DNA of 64,000 nt from Saccharum officinarum. Its lineage: Eukaryota > Streptophyta > Magnoliopsida > Poales > Poaceae. The stretch covers positions 23,365,063 through 23,429,062 of the forward strand of contig CM036179.1 of the NCBI GenBank assembly GCA_020631735.1. Direction: 5' to 3'. Shown here in pieces: positions 11,601 to 22,347 of this stretch. Numbering within the stretch: the first letter of the stretch is position 1; every line of letters starts with the position of its first letter. The position numbers were made by a program, and so were the translations under genes. The notes under the pieces are model-generated. The model was not told where the DNA came from, ran no database searches, and saw nothing but the letters and a program-made list of their open reading frames with translations.

Positions 11601-11843
11601 CCCAACGGACAACAAGTTGAAACTCAATGAAGCAACATAGAGCACATTTGAGAGTGAGTGATCATGTGATATTGCAATCTTGCCTATACCCTTGACTTTG
11701 CTCTTTGAATTATCCCCAAATGTGATCTTCTCTTGACATATACCATTCTCTTCAATGGTGGTGAACATACGAGGATCACCGGTCATATGTTGAGTGCAAC
11801 CACTATCAATAACCCAATGAGTTCCACCGGTCTTGTAGTTCAC
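8619..11843 (-). CDS. Ty1/copia pol polyprotein (PR-INT-RT-RNase H)
   Basis: A single open frame of 1074 codons. In order: aspartic protease ([14 protein letters not shown], residues ~10-25); GAG-pre-integrase zinc finger ([14 protein letters not shown] then CSACQAGK, ~140-185); integrase core with the D, D, E triad, including [10 protein letters not shown] and [12 protein letters not shown] (~205-320); reverse transcriptase from [11 protein letters not shown] with [10 protein letters not shown] and the catalytic YVDDIIFGS (~600-790); RNase H with YSDSDYAGC and [10 protein letters not shown] (~910-985); then [14 protein letters not shown] and ADIFTKPL. All catalytic motifs are visible and no stop interrupts them, unlike every other pol in the window, so this copy is comparatively young. 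It is translated after gag but in another frame and has no obvious read-through arrangement. Confidence 0.92.
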   Translation of the reverse strand: MNYKTGGTHWVIDSGCTQHMTGDPRMFTTIEENGICQEKITFGDNSKSKVKGIGKIAISHDHSLSNVLYVASLSFNLLSVGQLCDLGFQCLFTPNEVEVSKIDDKQVIFKGFRYNNLYLVDFTSEDANLMTCLFTKTSLGWLWHRRLAHVGMNTLNKLLKKELVRGLKDVKFEKDKPCSACQAGKQVANTHPTKAFMSTSRVLELLHMDLFGPTTYKSLGGNLYCLVIVDDYSRYTWTFFLHDKSEVANCFKKFAKRAQNEFEVKIKKIRSDNGKEFDNTNIEAYCDEIGIKHEVSSTYTPQQNGVVERKNRTLITLARTMLDEYNTPEKLWAEAINTACYASNRLFLQKFLGKTPYELLNGKKPDVSFFRVFGCKCYIYKKRQHLGKFQRRCDIGFLVGYSSKSKAYRVFNHATGLVEETYDVEFDESNGSQGAIENCDDVGDEPLREAMKNMPVGDIKPKDDDDDVQIVDPPSSSRVPQDDNKNERVENEDTHVSHEQSEAQAQDVDAPHPPPQVVDKRNSPLLQAHPQDLIIGSPTKGVMTRSQKLASFVEHHSFVSCVEPKNVEEALQDPDWVIAMHEELNNFTRNQVWTLEEHPKGARVIGTKWVFRNKQDDQGIVVRNKARLVAKGFSQVEGLDFGETFAPVARLEAIRILLAYASHHDMKLYQMDVKSAFLNGFINELVYVNQPPGFEDPRYPNHVYRLSKALYGLKQAPRAWYERLRDFLIEKGFTIGKVDTTLFTKKFNGEIFICQVYVDDIIFGSTNEDYCKEFGELMSKEFEMSMIGELTFFLGFQVKQMREGIFISQEKYTKDLLKRFKMEECKPIKTPMPSNGHLDLDEGGKPIDQTLYRSMIGSLLYLTASRPDIMFSVCMCARFQACPKEPHLSAVKRILRYLKLTPSIGLWYPKGARFQLVGYSDSDYAGCKIDRKSTSGGCHLLGRSLVSWSSKKQNSVALSTAEAEYIAAGACCAQILYMKQTLLDYGIVLEKVPLLCDNESAVKIANNPVQHSRTKHIDIRHHFLRDHVAKNDISLEGVRSENQLADIFTKPLDEATFCRLRSELNVLDSSNFKK

Positions 11844-11857
11844 CTACACACAAGAGA

Positions 11858-14205
11858 TCAAGCTTTTTGTTTAGGGACCCAAACTTGAGAGGGGCCCTTG
11901 ACTTTATCCACTAGTGACTTGGCAACCCATATTTTCTTTGGCCTATTCTTGTTTGGGGGACCCAAAAACATGACTTTCATCTTTCCATTTGAATCTTTTC
12001 TTAGCATATAATGAGCATTGAAAGCGAAAGGTCTAGCATGCTTGGGCAAGGGTTGTGGTGGTGGAGTTTTGCATTCATGAGCAAAGTGACCTTCTTGACC
12101 ACACTCAACACATCTCTTTGGCTTGGGCTTTGACTTGCTTTGTTGTTGTTGAGCTTTTGCTTTCTTCTCTTGATTTGCCAAGTACCCAATACCACTTCTA
12201 TCCATCTTCATTACGGTGTTCATGAGGAGCTCACTTTGCAAATGTTGGCCTCTTGTGAACTTGCTTAGGCCGGTCTTGAGATGCTCTTTTTCTTGCTTTA
12301 GCTTTTTGTTTTCTTCAATGAGTGACTCATTTGTTGGTTGCTTCTCAAGAGCCATCAAACCTTTTAGCTTCTTGTTCTCACTTGCAAGCTTCTCATTTTC
12401 ACTTTAATCTTGGCATAATCATCATGGTTGCTTGACTCAACCACACTCTTGCCTTTGCTACTAGAACCTCGCTCAATGCTTTCAATGATCAAGTCATCAC
12501 ATGATGTAGCTATATCACACTTAACAACATGGTTAGTAGCATCATGTGTCTCAAGAGCAAGTTCATTAGCAACCACAAGACTATCATAATCAATTTTTAA
12601 TGTGGTATATTTGTCCTTTAGAGAATTGTGTCTAGTGATGAGCTCATCATGCTTCTTCTCAAGTTTATCATGTTGATCTTTAAGCTCTTTATAGGAGGTT
12701 TTGAGTTCCTTGAGAGTGGAAGACATCACTTCATTTTGAACTCTAAACTCACCACTAGTCTTTTGAATATTTTCAAGCTTTGATGAGAGTGATTCATTTT
12801 CATTTTGAAGATCATCATTTTCACTTCTAGTTCTTCTTATGATTTTAGTGTATTTGTTTAACAATTTTACAAGTTCATCATAAGAAGGTGAGTCATATTC
12901 ATCATCACTATCACTATCGTCATCATCATCACTATCATGGTTTTGTACCTTTCGTTCACCCTTGGCCATAAGGCATAGGTGAGTAGTGGACGATGATGGT
13001 GAAGGAGGTGGTGAAGGTGGTGATGAAGATGTTGGTGAAGATGATGGCCCCATCACAAATGCGGCAACCTTCTCTTTCTCATCATTGCTTTCATCTTCGG
13101 AGGACTCACATGATGATTCAATGTCGGTGAGCCAATCACCAACAATGTAAGCCTTTCCTCCCTTCTTTTTCTTGTGGAACTCCTTCTTTTTGCCATCCTT
13201 CTTCTTGTATGGCTTGTTTCTCTTCTTCTCTTCTTCTTCATCACTTGAATCATTTTTCTTGCCCTTGTTTTTGTTCTTGTACTTGTCTTTTGGTGGTCTA
13301 GGGCATTGATGAGCTAGATGACCAAGTTCACCACAATTGTAGCAATCCATCTCCGAGATTGGCTTTCTCTTGCTACTTGTGAAGAATTTCTTCTTCTTGC
13401 CATCGAACTTGATGCCACTCTTGTTAAGCTTCTTTAACATCTTGGTGGTCTTTCTCACCATGAGTGCAAGTGATTCATCATCAACATCACTATCACTTGA
13501 GCTTTCTTGCACCATCATGGCTTGGCCTTTCATCTTCTTCTTGTCATGACTAGCTTTGAAGGCCAAGTCTTTCTTCTTGGAAGATGATGAGCCCTCTTCC
13601 GGAGTGATATGCATGTACATCTCATGAGCATTGATTTTCCCCAAAACTTGCGTTGGTGTTGCGGTGGAAAGATCACTTTGGTGAAGCACGGTGACAATAT
13701 GTCCATACTTCTCAACGGGAAGCACACTCAAGATCCTCCTTGCAACATCCGATTGACTCATTTTGGTGAGCCCAAGAGCATTGAGGTCCTCTACAAGAAC
13801 ATTCAAGCGAGTGTACATGTCATTAGCACTTTCTTTGGGAAGCATCTCAAAAGAATTAATTTTCTTTAAGGCTATGTGATAGCGTTCCTCACGCTCACTC
13901 TTAGTTCCCTCATGGAGAGCACAAAGATTTTCCCACAATTCATGAGCGTTCTTTGCATTACGCACGCGATTGAAGATATCTTTGCCTAAGCCCCGGTAGA
14001 GTGCATTTTTGGCCTTTGCATTCCACCGGTCGTACTTCTCCTCGTCACCACTTGGGTTAGCGGGATCCCTTATGGGGGGAAGCCCTTCGGTTGCGGCTCT
14101 AAGACACCCAACATCTATGGCTTCGAGGTACGCCTCCATACGAATTTTCCAATATGGAAAATCGTCTCCCTCAAAAGTGGGAGGTGGTCCTTCCCCATTA
14201 GACAT
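11858..14205 (-). pseudogene. SIRE-type gag with coiled coils and two zinc knuckles, one frameshift
   Basis: The first frame (12364-14205, 613 codons) begins MSNGEGPPPTFEGDDFPYW and carries the copia capsid domain (DUF4219/UBN2-like: WKIRMEAYL, WENLCALHEGT, MYTRLNVLVEDLNALG). A knuckle CYNCGELGHLAHQC follows, then Lys-rich and Ser/Pro-rich tracts, an acidic run and a long coiled coil. Near 12405 the frame breaks; the coil (ENKKLKQEKEHLKTG) continues in the next frame (11858-12358) and ends with a second knuckle, CVECGQEGHFAHEC. The two knuckles and the extended coil fit SIRE-type gags. A single-base indel, real or a sequencing error, explains the split. Confidence 0.85.
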
Positions 14206-14243
14206 CTTGCTCTAGGCGGTAAAGCCTAAAAGTAGAGCAACAC

Positions 14244-14257
14244 GGCTCCGATACCAA
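14244..14257 (-). other. Primer-binding site of SIRE-type element
   Basis: Minus-strand TTGGTATCGGAGCC, one base from the LTR end. It is the initiator tRNA-Met complement with one change from the usual TGGTATCAGAGCC. Confidence 0.85.
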
Positions 14258-14966
14258 TTGAAAGGATCAAGATGCCCAAGAGGGGGGGTGAATTGGGCTT
14301 TTCTAAAAATAAAAGCAAGGAATAAATCCTACAAGCTGGAATTCACCCCTAGTGTCTACTTGTGTTCCTAGTGAGTCTACCGATACAAAGTTTTGCACCC
14401 TAGTTTCCAAACCTAGTCTAGCATGGCAAGTCTAGGAATGTAAACAAGCAATGTAAGTAAATACGAGAAAGTAAATGCTTGAATGTAAAGGGGCAAGGAA
14501 CACGGCGATGTTTTTCCGAGGTATCGGAGAGTCGCCACTCCCCACTAGTCCTCGTTGGAGCACCCGCGCAAGGGTGTCGCTCCCCCTTGATCCGCGCAAG
14601 GATCAAGTGCTCTCTACGGGTTGATTCTTCGACACTCCGTCGCGGCGAATCACCCACAACCGCTCACAAGATGAGTTGGGTCATCCACAAGCTCCGCCGG
14701 ATGAACACCAAACTCCCAATCACCACCAAGCCGTCTAGGTGATGGCGATCACCAAGAGTAACAAGCTAGAACTCTCACTTGACCTCTACGAGCCTAAATG
14801 AGAAAGTGGATGCACACTTGTTACTCTCTAATCTCTAGTGAGGAACTCACAAGCTTTAATTCTCAAATCTCTATCCTCACTAGAGCTCTTGCACTACTTT
14901 GCACTTCAAAGGTGTTTTTCAGCTGATCAAATGAGCAAGAGGCCTCTAAAAGAGGTGGTGGGGATG

Positions 14967-14974
14967 TATTTATA
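14967..14974 (-). promoter_or_regulatory. LTR TATA box
   Basis: TATAAATA on the minus strand, about 50 bp downstream of the last palindrome of the U3 array. It is the likely promoter for the gag-pol transcript. Confidence 0.7.
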
Positions 14975-15024
14975 CACCCCACAGACGAAACGAACCGTTA
15001 CCTGCTGACTCCGCAAAACTCGAG

Positions 15025-15423
15025 CTGACCGGACGCGCCGGTCGTACTGACCGGACGCGCCGGTCGCTCGTAACGGTCAAAACCGAAAAACACCTAAATG
15101 ACCGGACGCGCCGGTCAGGGGTGACCGGACGCGTCCGATCGTGCGTGGAGCTTGCTGTACTCGCACCGGACGCGCTACCGCGTCCGATGGGTGATGACCG
15201 GACGCGTCCGGTCGTCTCAGGACCTTACTGGACTATGACCGGACGCGCCGATCACACCCAGGTCGCGTCCGATCGGGTGTTTCCCTTAAGTGACACGTGT
15301 TGACTTCTGACCACCGCGTCCGGTCCTCGCGAGGACCGCGTCCGGTGCTCAGAGCAGAAACCCCAGCCGCGGAACTGAACTGACCGGACGCGTCCGGTCA
15401 TCCCGAGGACCGCGTCCGGTCAC
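15025..15423 (-). repeat. CGCG-box palindrome array in U3
   Basis: About fourteen sites. They include full 20-bp palindromes TGACCGGACGCGTCCGGTCA (around 15381) and the variant GACCGGACGCGCCGGTC (15027, 15049, 15100). Spacers are irregular and unrelated to one another. Confidence 0.85.
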
Positions 15424-15916
15424 TGGAAAACAACCCGAAACTCTCCGAAAAGCGTCACAACTTGAACCAAGTTGCTCCCAACTGAACTTTGAGCTATTCT
15501 AGAGCTGCCTAGCGCCAAGTTTAACAAGTGTGCACCACACCTAAACATAGGACTCGCCTAGGTCAAGCTACCCGCTCATGCCCCCCTTTATAGTACGGCC
15601 AAAAGAGAAAAACGAAGATCCTAACGACTATTCCAAATGTCTCTCAACACCTCGACATCCGAAACTAACCGTCCTTAATCTTGACGTCACTCTTTTGAAA
15701 ACCGAAACAATTTCCATCAAGGGGCATGAATACCATGGTGCCCAAAGCAGTTAAAACCTCCATGACCTAACTTATCAGAGTTTCTGCAAAACACACGTTA
15801 GTCATGGTAATAAAGCGTTGTTATCAATTGCCGAAACCAAACCTTGGGGCCTAGATGCTTTCAACCATGATTTGCACGGATTTTCACGAAGTGTGTGATT
15901 TCCACCAGATATGTTG

Positions 15917-17100
15917 TCTTTTTTTTTCCTACGGTATATCATTTGGGACTTTGGGTCGAGCAACATGTGAAGGTCAGAAGGTGACCTGTCTGCCACCTTC
16001 TCACGCTCCTGTAGCCCTCGTATCGTTGTTGTTTCGTTTGGTTCGAGAATCGACTATGGTAGACACTCGAGTCTCGAGAGGGACTGAGGGAGTGATCTCA
16101 TCCGCATCTCTCCCCTTTTCAAAAGGAATGATAATCTAATTTTATCCTAAACCAAAAAATAACAATATATTTTTAAGCCAAACTATTTTAAATTTAATCA
16201 AATTTATATAAAAGGACACTAACATTTATACTACTAAATAAGTGCCATTAGATTTATAATAATGAAATAAACTTTATGATTTAATTATTGATGTTATAAA
16301 ATCTTTTTTATAAACTCGGTCAAACATTTGTAACATAGTTTGATTTATGATAAAACTAAAGAGTCACTCTTTTAGATCGAGATAGCATTTATCAACTTAC
16401 ATAGACCATTAGTATAAAAAAAACTTACATAGACCACCTCTTGTAAAATAAAATGGTTAATTAATAAAACGAAACATCCCATTTGTCAATTGGCTCTTAC
16501 CTGCTAACCAATTTCAAATGAAAAATTCATCAACTATGAAGTTGTAGATCTCTTTGAGTTACACAACTTTGATGAAAAGTTTATCTTCATCCTACTTGAT
16601 TTGAAAAAAAAATGTTATGATTTTTTTGTGCTACACCTATTTTTATAGGCGAACAACATTACTACTGCCTCTAAGAATCGGTTTCTAAAGATGGATGGAG
16701 TTTCTAGCCGACTATAAAATGCTTCTGTTTCTATAGGTGGTTAGAAACTCCGGTCGTCTCTAGAAATGTGATCTACAGAGGTTGCTCGAAATACTGAAAG
16801 CCTATAGAAATCGATTTGAAGAGGCGAGCAATTTAGAGATGGTTTTTGATTGAGCTGTCTCCTAAAAAAAAGAAAATATAGAGTCTCTTATTTAGAGCTC
16901 ATGCAAGGTATCAAACTAAATGATCAAATACGACCATGCTTCAAAAAAAAATGACAAATGCAGGGTGACCGACTATCTCCAATTCTATTCACTATGATTG
17001 TAGATATGTTAGCAATCAATCTTGCCTAAGCTAAGAAAGATCATTAGATGAGTAAGATGTAGTGCCACCCTGGTAGAAGGTGGTCTGTATATATCTTATG
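15917..17100 (+). repeat. Duplicated segment, copy 1 (CACTA-like plus LINE fragment)
   Basis: This 1.18-kb block is nearly identical (by eye ~97%) to 19616-20806. The first part has sequence like the interior and subterminal region of grass CACTA transposons, such as GAAGTTGTAGATCTCTTTGAG and repeated TCTAGAAA/CTATAGAAAT motifs. The last ~160 bp encode a LINE RT fragment (QGDRLSPILFTMIVDMLA). Copy 1 stops abruptly where the truncated LTR begins. Confidence 0.75.
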
Positions 17101-17373
17101 CATTTCATAATCATATGCATTTGGATAGAACTAATATCGCCTCGAAAAATGATTGTGAAAATGCTAACACACTTACACTTGACAAGACCATTTGGTGGTG
17201 TTAGCACATTTACGAAGGCGGTGGAGTTTGAGCGGTAGAGAGGGTTTGAGATCCTCTCTCCCTCCTGCCGAGCTTGCGAGACGAGTTTCAGGCGTTTTCG
17301 AGAAGTTGAAACGACTATTTTCCACTACGCCGAAAGTTGAAAAAGAAACGGAGGCGAACGGAGGTCACAGAGG

Positions 17374-17823
17374 TGACCGGACGCTGAACCGGACGCGGCA
17401 ACGCTGGTCCCGTGAATGACCGGTCAGCGTTCAATGTCTGCGCGTATTTCAGTTTGATGATCGGACGCGCAGCGCGTCCGGTCACTAACGATCGGACGCG
17501 TCCGGTCGTTCAGGGAGTTTACTGGACTCTAACCGGACGCTGGCACTGTGGCGTCCGGTCATTTCTTCAGCGCGTCCGGTCGTTGCTCCGTTGAGCGCTG
17601 CTCAGGCGACCAGCGCGTCCGGTCATTCACGGGACCAGCGCGTCCGGTCAGCGCGATGAGCGCGTCCGGTCGTTGCTTCGCAGTTAGTCGTTGTGCAACC
17701 GGCGCGTCCGGTCAGTTGAACCAGCGCGTCCGGTCAGTGCTTCGTGACTTAGCCGTTGTGCGACCAGCGCGTCCGGTCAGTGTGACCAGCGCGTCCGGTC
17801 AGTTGGACCAGCGCGTCCGGTCA
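17374..17823 (+). repeat. CGCG-box palindrome array in truncated LTR
   Basis: Many GCGCGTCCGGTCA/GTGACCGGACGC sites, mostly in the CGCGTCCGGTC orientation, several preceded by GACCA. The array lies directly upstream of the TATA box at 17876. Confidence 0.85.
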
Positions 17824-17875
17824 TCACGATTTCAGCTGTTTAAGTTTCTAACGGCTCTATTCGAAGGGGTACGTC

Positions 17876-17883
17876 TATAAATA
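17876..17883 (+). promoter_or_regulatory. LTR TATA box
   Basis: TATAAATA about 50 bp after the last palindrome; transcription would start near 17910. Confidence 0.7.
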
Positions 17884-18774
17884 CTCGTTGGTCGGCTCAA
17901 GGCTCTCTCTCTTGGATATTTTGACATACTTGTGAGCACTTTGAGCTAAGCAACTCCACTCTCACTCATCTCTCTTGCTTCCTTGCATATTCGAAGTGAG
18001 ATTGAGTGATCCAAGTGCATTTGTATTGTGATATTGCATCTAGTTGGCACTTGGTGGTTGATTTGCTGCGGGATTCTTGTTTCTCTTGGTGGTTGCCGCC
18101 ACCTAGACGACTTGGAGCAGCTTGGAGGCATTGGCAAGAGTTGGTGATTGTTCTTGGCCACCTCCGGTGATTGCGAGGGGTTTGTGCCTACCTCGGCGAA
18201 GCGCCAAAGGCAACGTTAGTAAATTGCTCGTGTCATTGCAATTTTTTGCCATTTGGTAGGTTCTTGTGGCGCTTTTTGAGAGGCTCGGTGTGAGACCGAT
18301 TAGCCACCGAACCACGTGGTGAAGAGTGACACAACGGGGACTAGCGTGCCGGCAAGCACGTGAAACTCGGGATAAATCTTCGTGTCATCACTTTCATATT
18401 GTGATTGTTTGATCCCGATGTTCGATTATCTTGGTATTCATTGTTGATTATATTGGTTGGCTCAATACTTCGCCCTCGGTGAAACTCTCCCAACTAAACT
18501 CCGCATTACTTTCTTAGTTATCTTTACTAGCTAGTTAGCTTTGCTAGAATAGCTTCTTTGTGTAGCTTGCTAGTTGTAGTTTCCTTCTCGATTTGACTTG
18601 TGCGGTTGAGTGCAAATATACTAGAATTTTGAATTGGTTAGGTGGTTTGTAAACACCTCGTAGGCTAAGCAAAACTCGCATCTCGCTATTTATTTTATTG
18701 ATAAACTTGTTTAGCTTGTTTTGTAGAATTTTTTTAAAAGGCTATTCACCCCCTCTAGCCATCAAGACCTTTCA

Positions 18775-19010
18775 ACCCCATAAGAATCTTAGAGAGTCAA
18801 AGCATCTCAAGTTTAACTAAATTTATATGATAAGATAATAAGGTTTATGATACCAACTATGTATCATTAGGTTCTTTATTAATTATATTTTTATAGTATA
18901 TATCTATTTGATGTCATAAATATTTTTAATTTTTTTATAACATTAATTAAACTTAAGATGTTTTGACTCTCTAATAATCTTAGAATGACTTGTAATTTGG
19001 GACGGCGGAG
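18775..19010. mobile_element. Stowaway-like MITE, left end lost
   Basis: The arms AATCTTAGAGAGTCAAAGCA and its inverse near 18955-18990, AT-rich core and right end GACTTGTAATTTGGGACGG match Stowaway (Tc1/mariner-type) grass MITEs. The outermost left bases are missing, apparently removed at the LTR junction. Confidence 0.65.
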
Positions 19011-19151
19011 TAGTAGGTTTCTGTAGCAGGCTTGCTGTTGCTGTGCAAGCGTGCATGATGAGGTCAGTCACAGGGTCCATCTCTGTCCCACCGGTCCCAC
19101 CGTCTTAATGGCGAGTCTGCCAGAGATCTAGCCGCTAGATTTTGCTGACAT

Positions 19152-19398
19152 CGGTCGCGTTCACTTGCCATGCATTTCCAAAATATTTCTTTTTCCATCC
19201 ATCACAATCACATTGAATCTTTAGACGCATGCATGAAGTATTAAATGTAGGTAAAAAAATAACTAATTGCATAGTTTGTCTGTAAAGTTCGAGACGAATC
19301 TTTTAAGTCTAATTAATCCGTGGTTGGACAAATTTTACTAAATAACAACAAAAATACTACAGTAACTTTTCACCCAAATTTTCTCAACTAAACACAGC
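19152..19398. mobile_element. Copy of abundant grass MITE family (GGCCTTGTTTAG type), diverged ends
   Basis: It carries the family core: CACATTGAATCTTTAGACGC, ATGCATGAAGTATTAAATG, AACTAATTGCATAGTTTG, GACGAATCTTTTAAG, CTAATTA.TCC and CTACAGTAACTTTT, ending AACTAAACACAGCC. Its ends are less clear than in the copies at 23712 and 47143. Confidence 0.65.
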
Positions 19399-19615
19399 CA
19401 TCATCGATCATGTCCATGCCTGTACAGTTACTACCCACTCCGTTAGTAGCCTTCAGGAATCAGGATCGACGTCGATGCAGGGCAATACAACGCGCGCCTG
19501 CACTGCAATTCTGCATTCCGCTCCACAGTCGTCCACTCTATCCATCGGGGACTCGGGGTACGTGGAAGCGGAACGGAACAAGAACAAAGCTCATCTTTCC
19601 ATCCAACAAGAACAA

Positions 19616-20806
19616 ACTTTTTTCCCCCCTACGGTATTTCATTCGGGACTTTGGGTCGAGCAACATGTGAAGGTCAGAAGGTGACCTGCCTGCCACATTC
19701 TCACGCTCCTGTAGCCCTCGTATCGTTGTTGTTGTTTCGTTTGGTTCGAGAATCGACTATGGTAGACACTCGAGTCTCGAGAGGGACTGAGGGAGTGATC
19801 TCATCCGCATCTCTCCCCCTTTTCAAAAGGAATGATAATCTAATTTTATCCTAAACCAAAAATAAATAAAAATATATTTTTAAGCCAAACTATTTTAAAT
19901 TTAATCGAATTTATATAAAAGGACACTAACATTTATACTACTAAATAAGTGCCATTAGATTTATAATAATGAAATAAACTTTATGATTTACTTATTGATG
20001 TTATAAAATCTTTTTTATAAACTCGGTCAAACATTTATAACATAGTTTGATTTAAGATAAAACTAAAGAGTCACTCTTTTAGATCGAGATAGCATTTATC
20101 AACTTACATAGACCATTAGTATAAAAAAAACTTACATAGACCACCTCTTGTAAAATAAAATGGTTAATTAATAAAACGAAACATCCCATTTGTCAATTGG
20201 CTCTTACCTGTTAACCAATTTCAAATGAAAAACTCATCAACTATGAAGTTGTAGATCTCTTTGAGTTACACAACTTTGATGAAAAGTTTATCTTCATCCT
20301 ACTTGATTTGAAAAAAAATGTTATGATTTTTTTGTGCTACACCTATTTTTATAGGCGGACAACATTACTACTGCCTCTAAGAATCAGTTTCTAAAGATGG
20401 ATGGAGTTTATAGCCGACTATAAAATGCTTCTGTTTCTATAGGTGGTTAGAAACTCCGGTCGTCTCTAGAAATGTGATCTACAGAGGTTGCTCGAAATAC
20501 TGAAAGCCTATAGAAATTGATTTGAAGAGGCGAGCAATTTAGAGATGGTTTTTGATTGAGATGTCTCCTAAAAAAAGAAAATATAGATTCTCTTATTTAA
20601 AGCTCATGCAAGGTATCAAACTAAATGATCAAATACGACCATGCTTCAAAAAAATGACAAATGCAGGGTGACCGACTATCTCCAATTCTATTCACTATGA
20701 TTGTAGATATGTTAGCAATCAATCTTGCCTAAGCTAAGAAAGATCATTAGATGAGTAAGATGTAGTGCCACCCTGGTAGAAGGTGGTCTGTATATATCTT
20801 ACAAAA
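19616..20806 (+). repeat. Duplicated segment, copy 2
   Basis: Partner of 15917-17100, beginning at the polypyrimidine run before CTACGGTAT and ending after GTGGTCTGTATATATCTTA. Here the LINE sequence continues on the right without interruption, so copy 2 is the better candidate for the original context. Confidence 0.75.
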
Positions 20807-21790
20807 TGCATATGAGACAGAAGGTTATATATTTATGGACCATAGTATTGAGCAAGATAAAACATTAAAGTTATTACTTTGCGCCTTTGAGAGCTATCGG
20901 GTCTCAAAATTAGCTTTCAAAAAAGTGTTTTTCTCTATTGCAGGCTTGCAGCCAAAAAAATGATTTTGATTATCAATATCTAAAATTGTTTGGTTACAAG
21001 GCAGGCACCTATCCCTTTAGAAAATTTTGCGTCCCAATGCACTTTAGGAAACTTAGGGATACATCGAGATTACAGGGTTAATGGACATAGGTAAAAGTGA
21101 GTGAAAAGGAAAACACTTGTTGATTGGGAGAGACTAATTTTGATCAATTTGGTTCGATCTAGCGTACCTATGGTTATGCTTTTTAATGATATTCCTTGAT
21201 GTACTATGAAAAATTAGAGTATTTAGATAAAGGATTTTTTTGGTAAAATGGTCTAGTTGAAAATAAATACATATGAGCGTAATGGACCATTATTTTATCA
21301 AAAAAAGATCAAGGTGGGTTAAGGATTTAGAATTTGATGTTCGAAACAAATTCCTACCACACAAATGGTTGTATGAGCTATTAGATGAAAAGGGAGATTA
21401 GATAGAGTTAATTACTAAAACACAAATATCTCAAAAACCAATATGATTTGGGTCACAAATAAACCATGAGACTCAATTTTGAATAGACCTAACATGAGTT
21501 AATGAACATTTTCTAATTCTAGGGAGCGACCAATTAAATGATGGCAACCAAATTAGGTTTGCATGATTATGGATTGGAATCAACCCCTCAAACACAAATA
21601 CCCATCTTTGTTTAACAATGTTGTTGTCAGTAAATATGAAACAATTGACAAAGTTTCAAGTAAATATGTTGAATGTCTTTTTTTTAAGAGCACGGGTGGA
21701 TAACAAATTAGAGGAGTCTCATAATTGGTTGCATGTATTGTAATGTCTAGTTAAATAAGAGAGCGATATTATCTAGGGTGTCCAAAAAAG
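20645..21790 (+). pseudogene. LINE (L1-type) reverse transcriptase remnant
   Basis: Translation with frame changes gives a recognisable series from plant L1 ORF2: QGDRLSPILFTMIVDMLA (RT), GYIFMDHSIEQDKTLKLLLC (helix after the catalytic YADD, which is itself lost), LKLFGYKAGTYPFRKF, LINSVRSSVPMVML, KDQGGLRI and a C-terminal LLKHKYLKNQ/DGNQIRF-like stretch. Stops and frameshifts are dense. The beginning of ORF2 and a poly-A tail are not seen. Confidence 0.7.
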
Positions 21791-22121
21791 GATGGTTCTC
21801 TATTAGATAAATATTTAAGTTCCTAGAGTGATTCTAGAGTGAAACGTTTCGTGTTTTTGTACTACGACAGAGAAGCGGTGAAAAGGTGATTTCAAGTGAT
21901 TATGATTCTTCCTTCTCACCTCATATATTTTTAACTAATGTTTTTGAAGTGGGACAAGTTAAAATATGTTGTATTTAAGTTGTTCTTTGTCCACAAACAA
22001 GATTTGAATTTTTTGAAGTATATTTGAATTTTTAGGATTTTTAATATACCAGAATATGGTTTATTAGCCAAACAGTTTCAGATAGTGATTTTGATTCATC
22101 ATCTGAGACATTTCCTGAGAA

Positions 22122-22347
22122 AATCTGAATTAGATATATTTTTACAAGAATCCAAACCAAACACATCCTTAGATAATTGGTGATGTAAAAATAACAAAAG
22201 TTTCGTTCCCCAAGTGACTTGTGTGCATGCATTCAATCTGAATTAGATATATTTCTACAATAATCCAGACCAAACACATCCTTAGATAAATTGGTGACGT
22301 AAAAAAGACAATAGTTTCTTCCCCAAGTGACTTGTGTGCATGCATTA
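22122..22347. repeat. Two-copy tandem repeat, unit ~113 bp
   Basis: CTGAATTAGATATATTT through TGACTTGTGTGCATGCATT occurs at about 22122-22231 and again at about 22236-22347, about 90% identical. It is non-coding. Confidence 0.85.

Larger units (their letters stand above)
6538..15863 (-). mobile_element. Ty1/copia retrotransposon, SIRE/Maximus type, lacking its 3' LTR
   Basis: Reading right to left: a 1605-bp 5' LTR, primer-binding site, gag with coiled coils and two zinc knuckles, a 1074-codon pol in copia order (protease, integrase, RT, RNase H) and about 2 kb of post-pol sequence with a second promoter-like block and an ORF. The large coiled-coil gag, the TGAAAGCATCTAGGCCCC LTR start and the long post-pol region fit the SIRE/Maximus lineage. 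No copy of the 5' LTR is found at the other end; it may lie in or beyond the N gap. Confidence 0.85.
14259..15863 (-). repeat. 5' LTR of SIRE-type element (1605 bp)
   Basis: On the minus strand it begins TGAAAGCATCTAGGCCCC and ends CATCTTGATCCTTTCA, followed at once by the primer-binding site. It contains the palindrome array, then a TATA box, in transcriptional order, so U3 is roughly 15863-15000. The 5 bases outside the LTR are ACCAT; the matching target duplication is not found because the other end is missing. Confidence 0.85.
17101..18774 (+). mobile_element. Copia solo LTR, 5'-truncated
   Basis: It is the same family as the complete LTR at 36979-39451. Shared blocks include GCGGTAGAGAGGGTTTG, TTTTCCACTACGCCG, the palindrome array, TATAAATA and the end ATTCACCCC..CTAG..ATC..GACC.TTCA. 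The 5' third is missing and no primer-binding site follows, so no internal region is attached. The left junction falls within the duplicated LINE/CACTA block. Confidence 0.8.

Noticed and set aside
13053..13253. Lysine/arginine-rich minus-strand ORF inside gag
   Set aside because: It is an alternative frame of the Lys-rich gag segment.
15917..20806. Interpreting the two 1.2-kb copies as LTRs of one element
   Set aside because: They lack TG..CA ends, primer-binding site and polypurine tract, and contain LINE and CACTA-like sequence.
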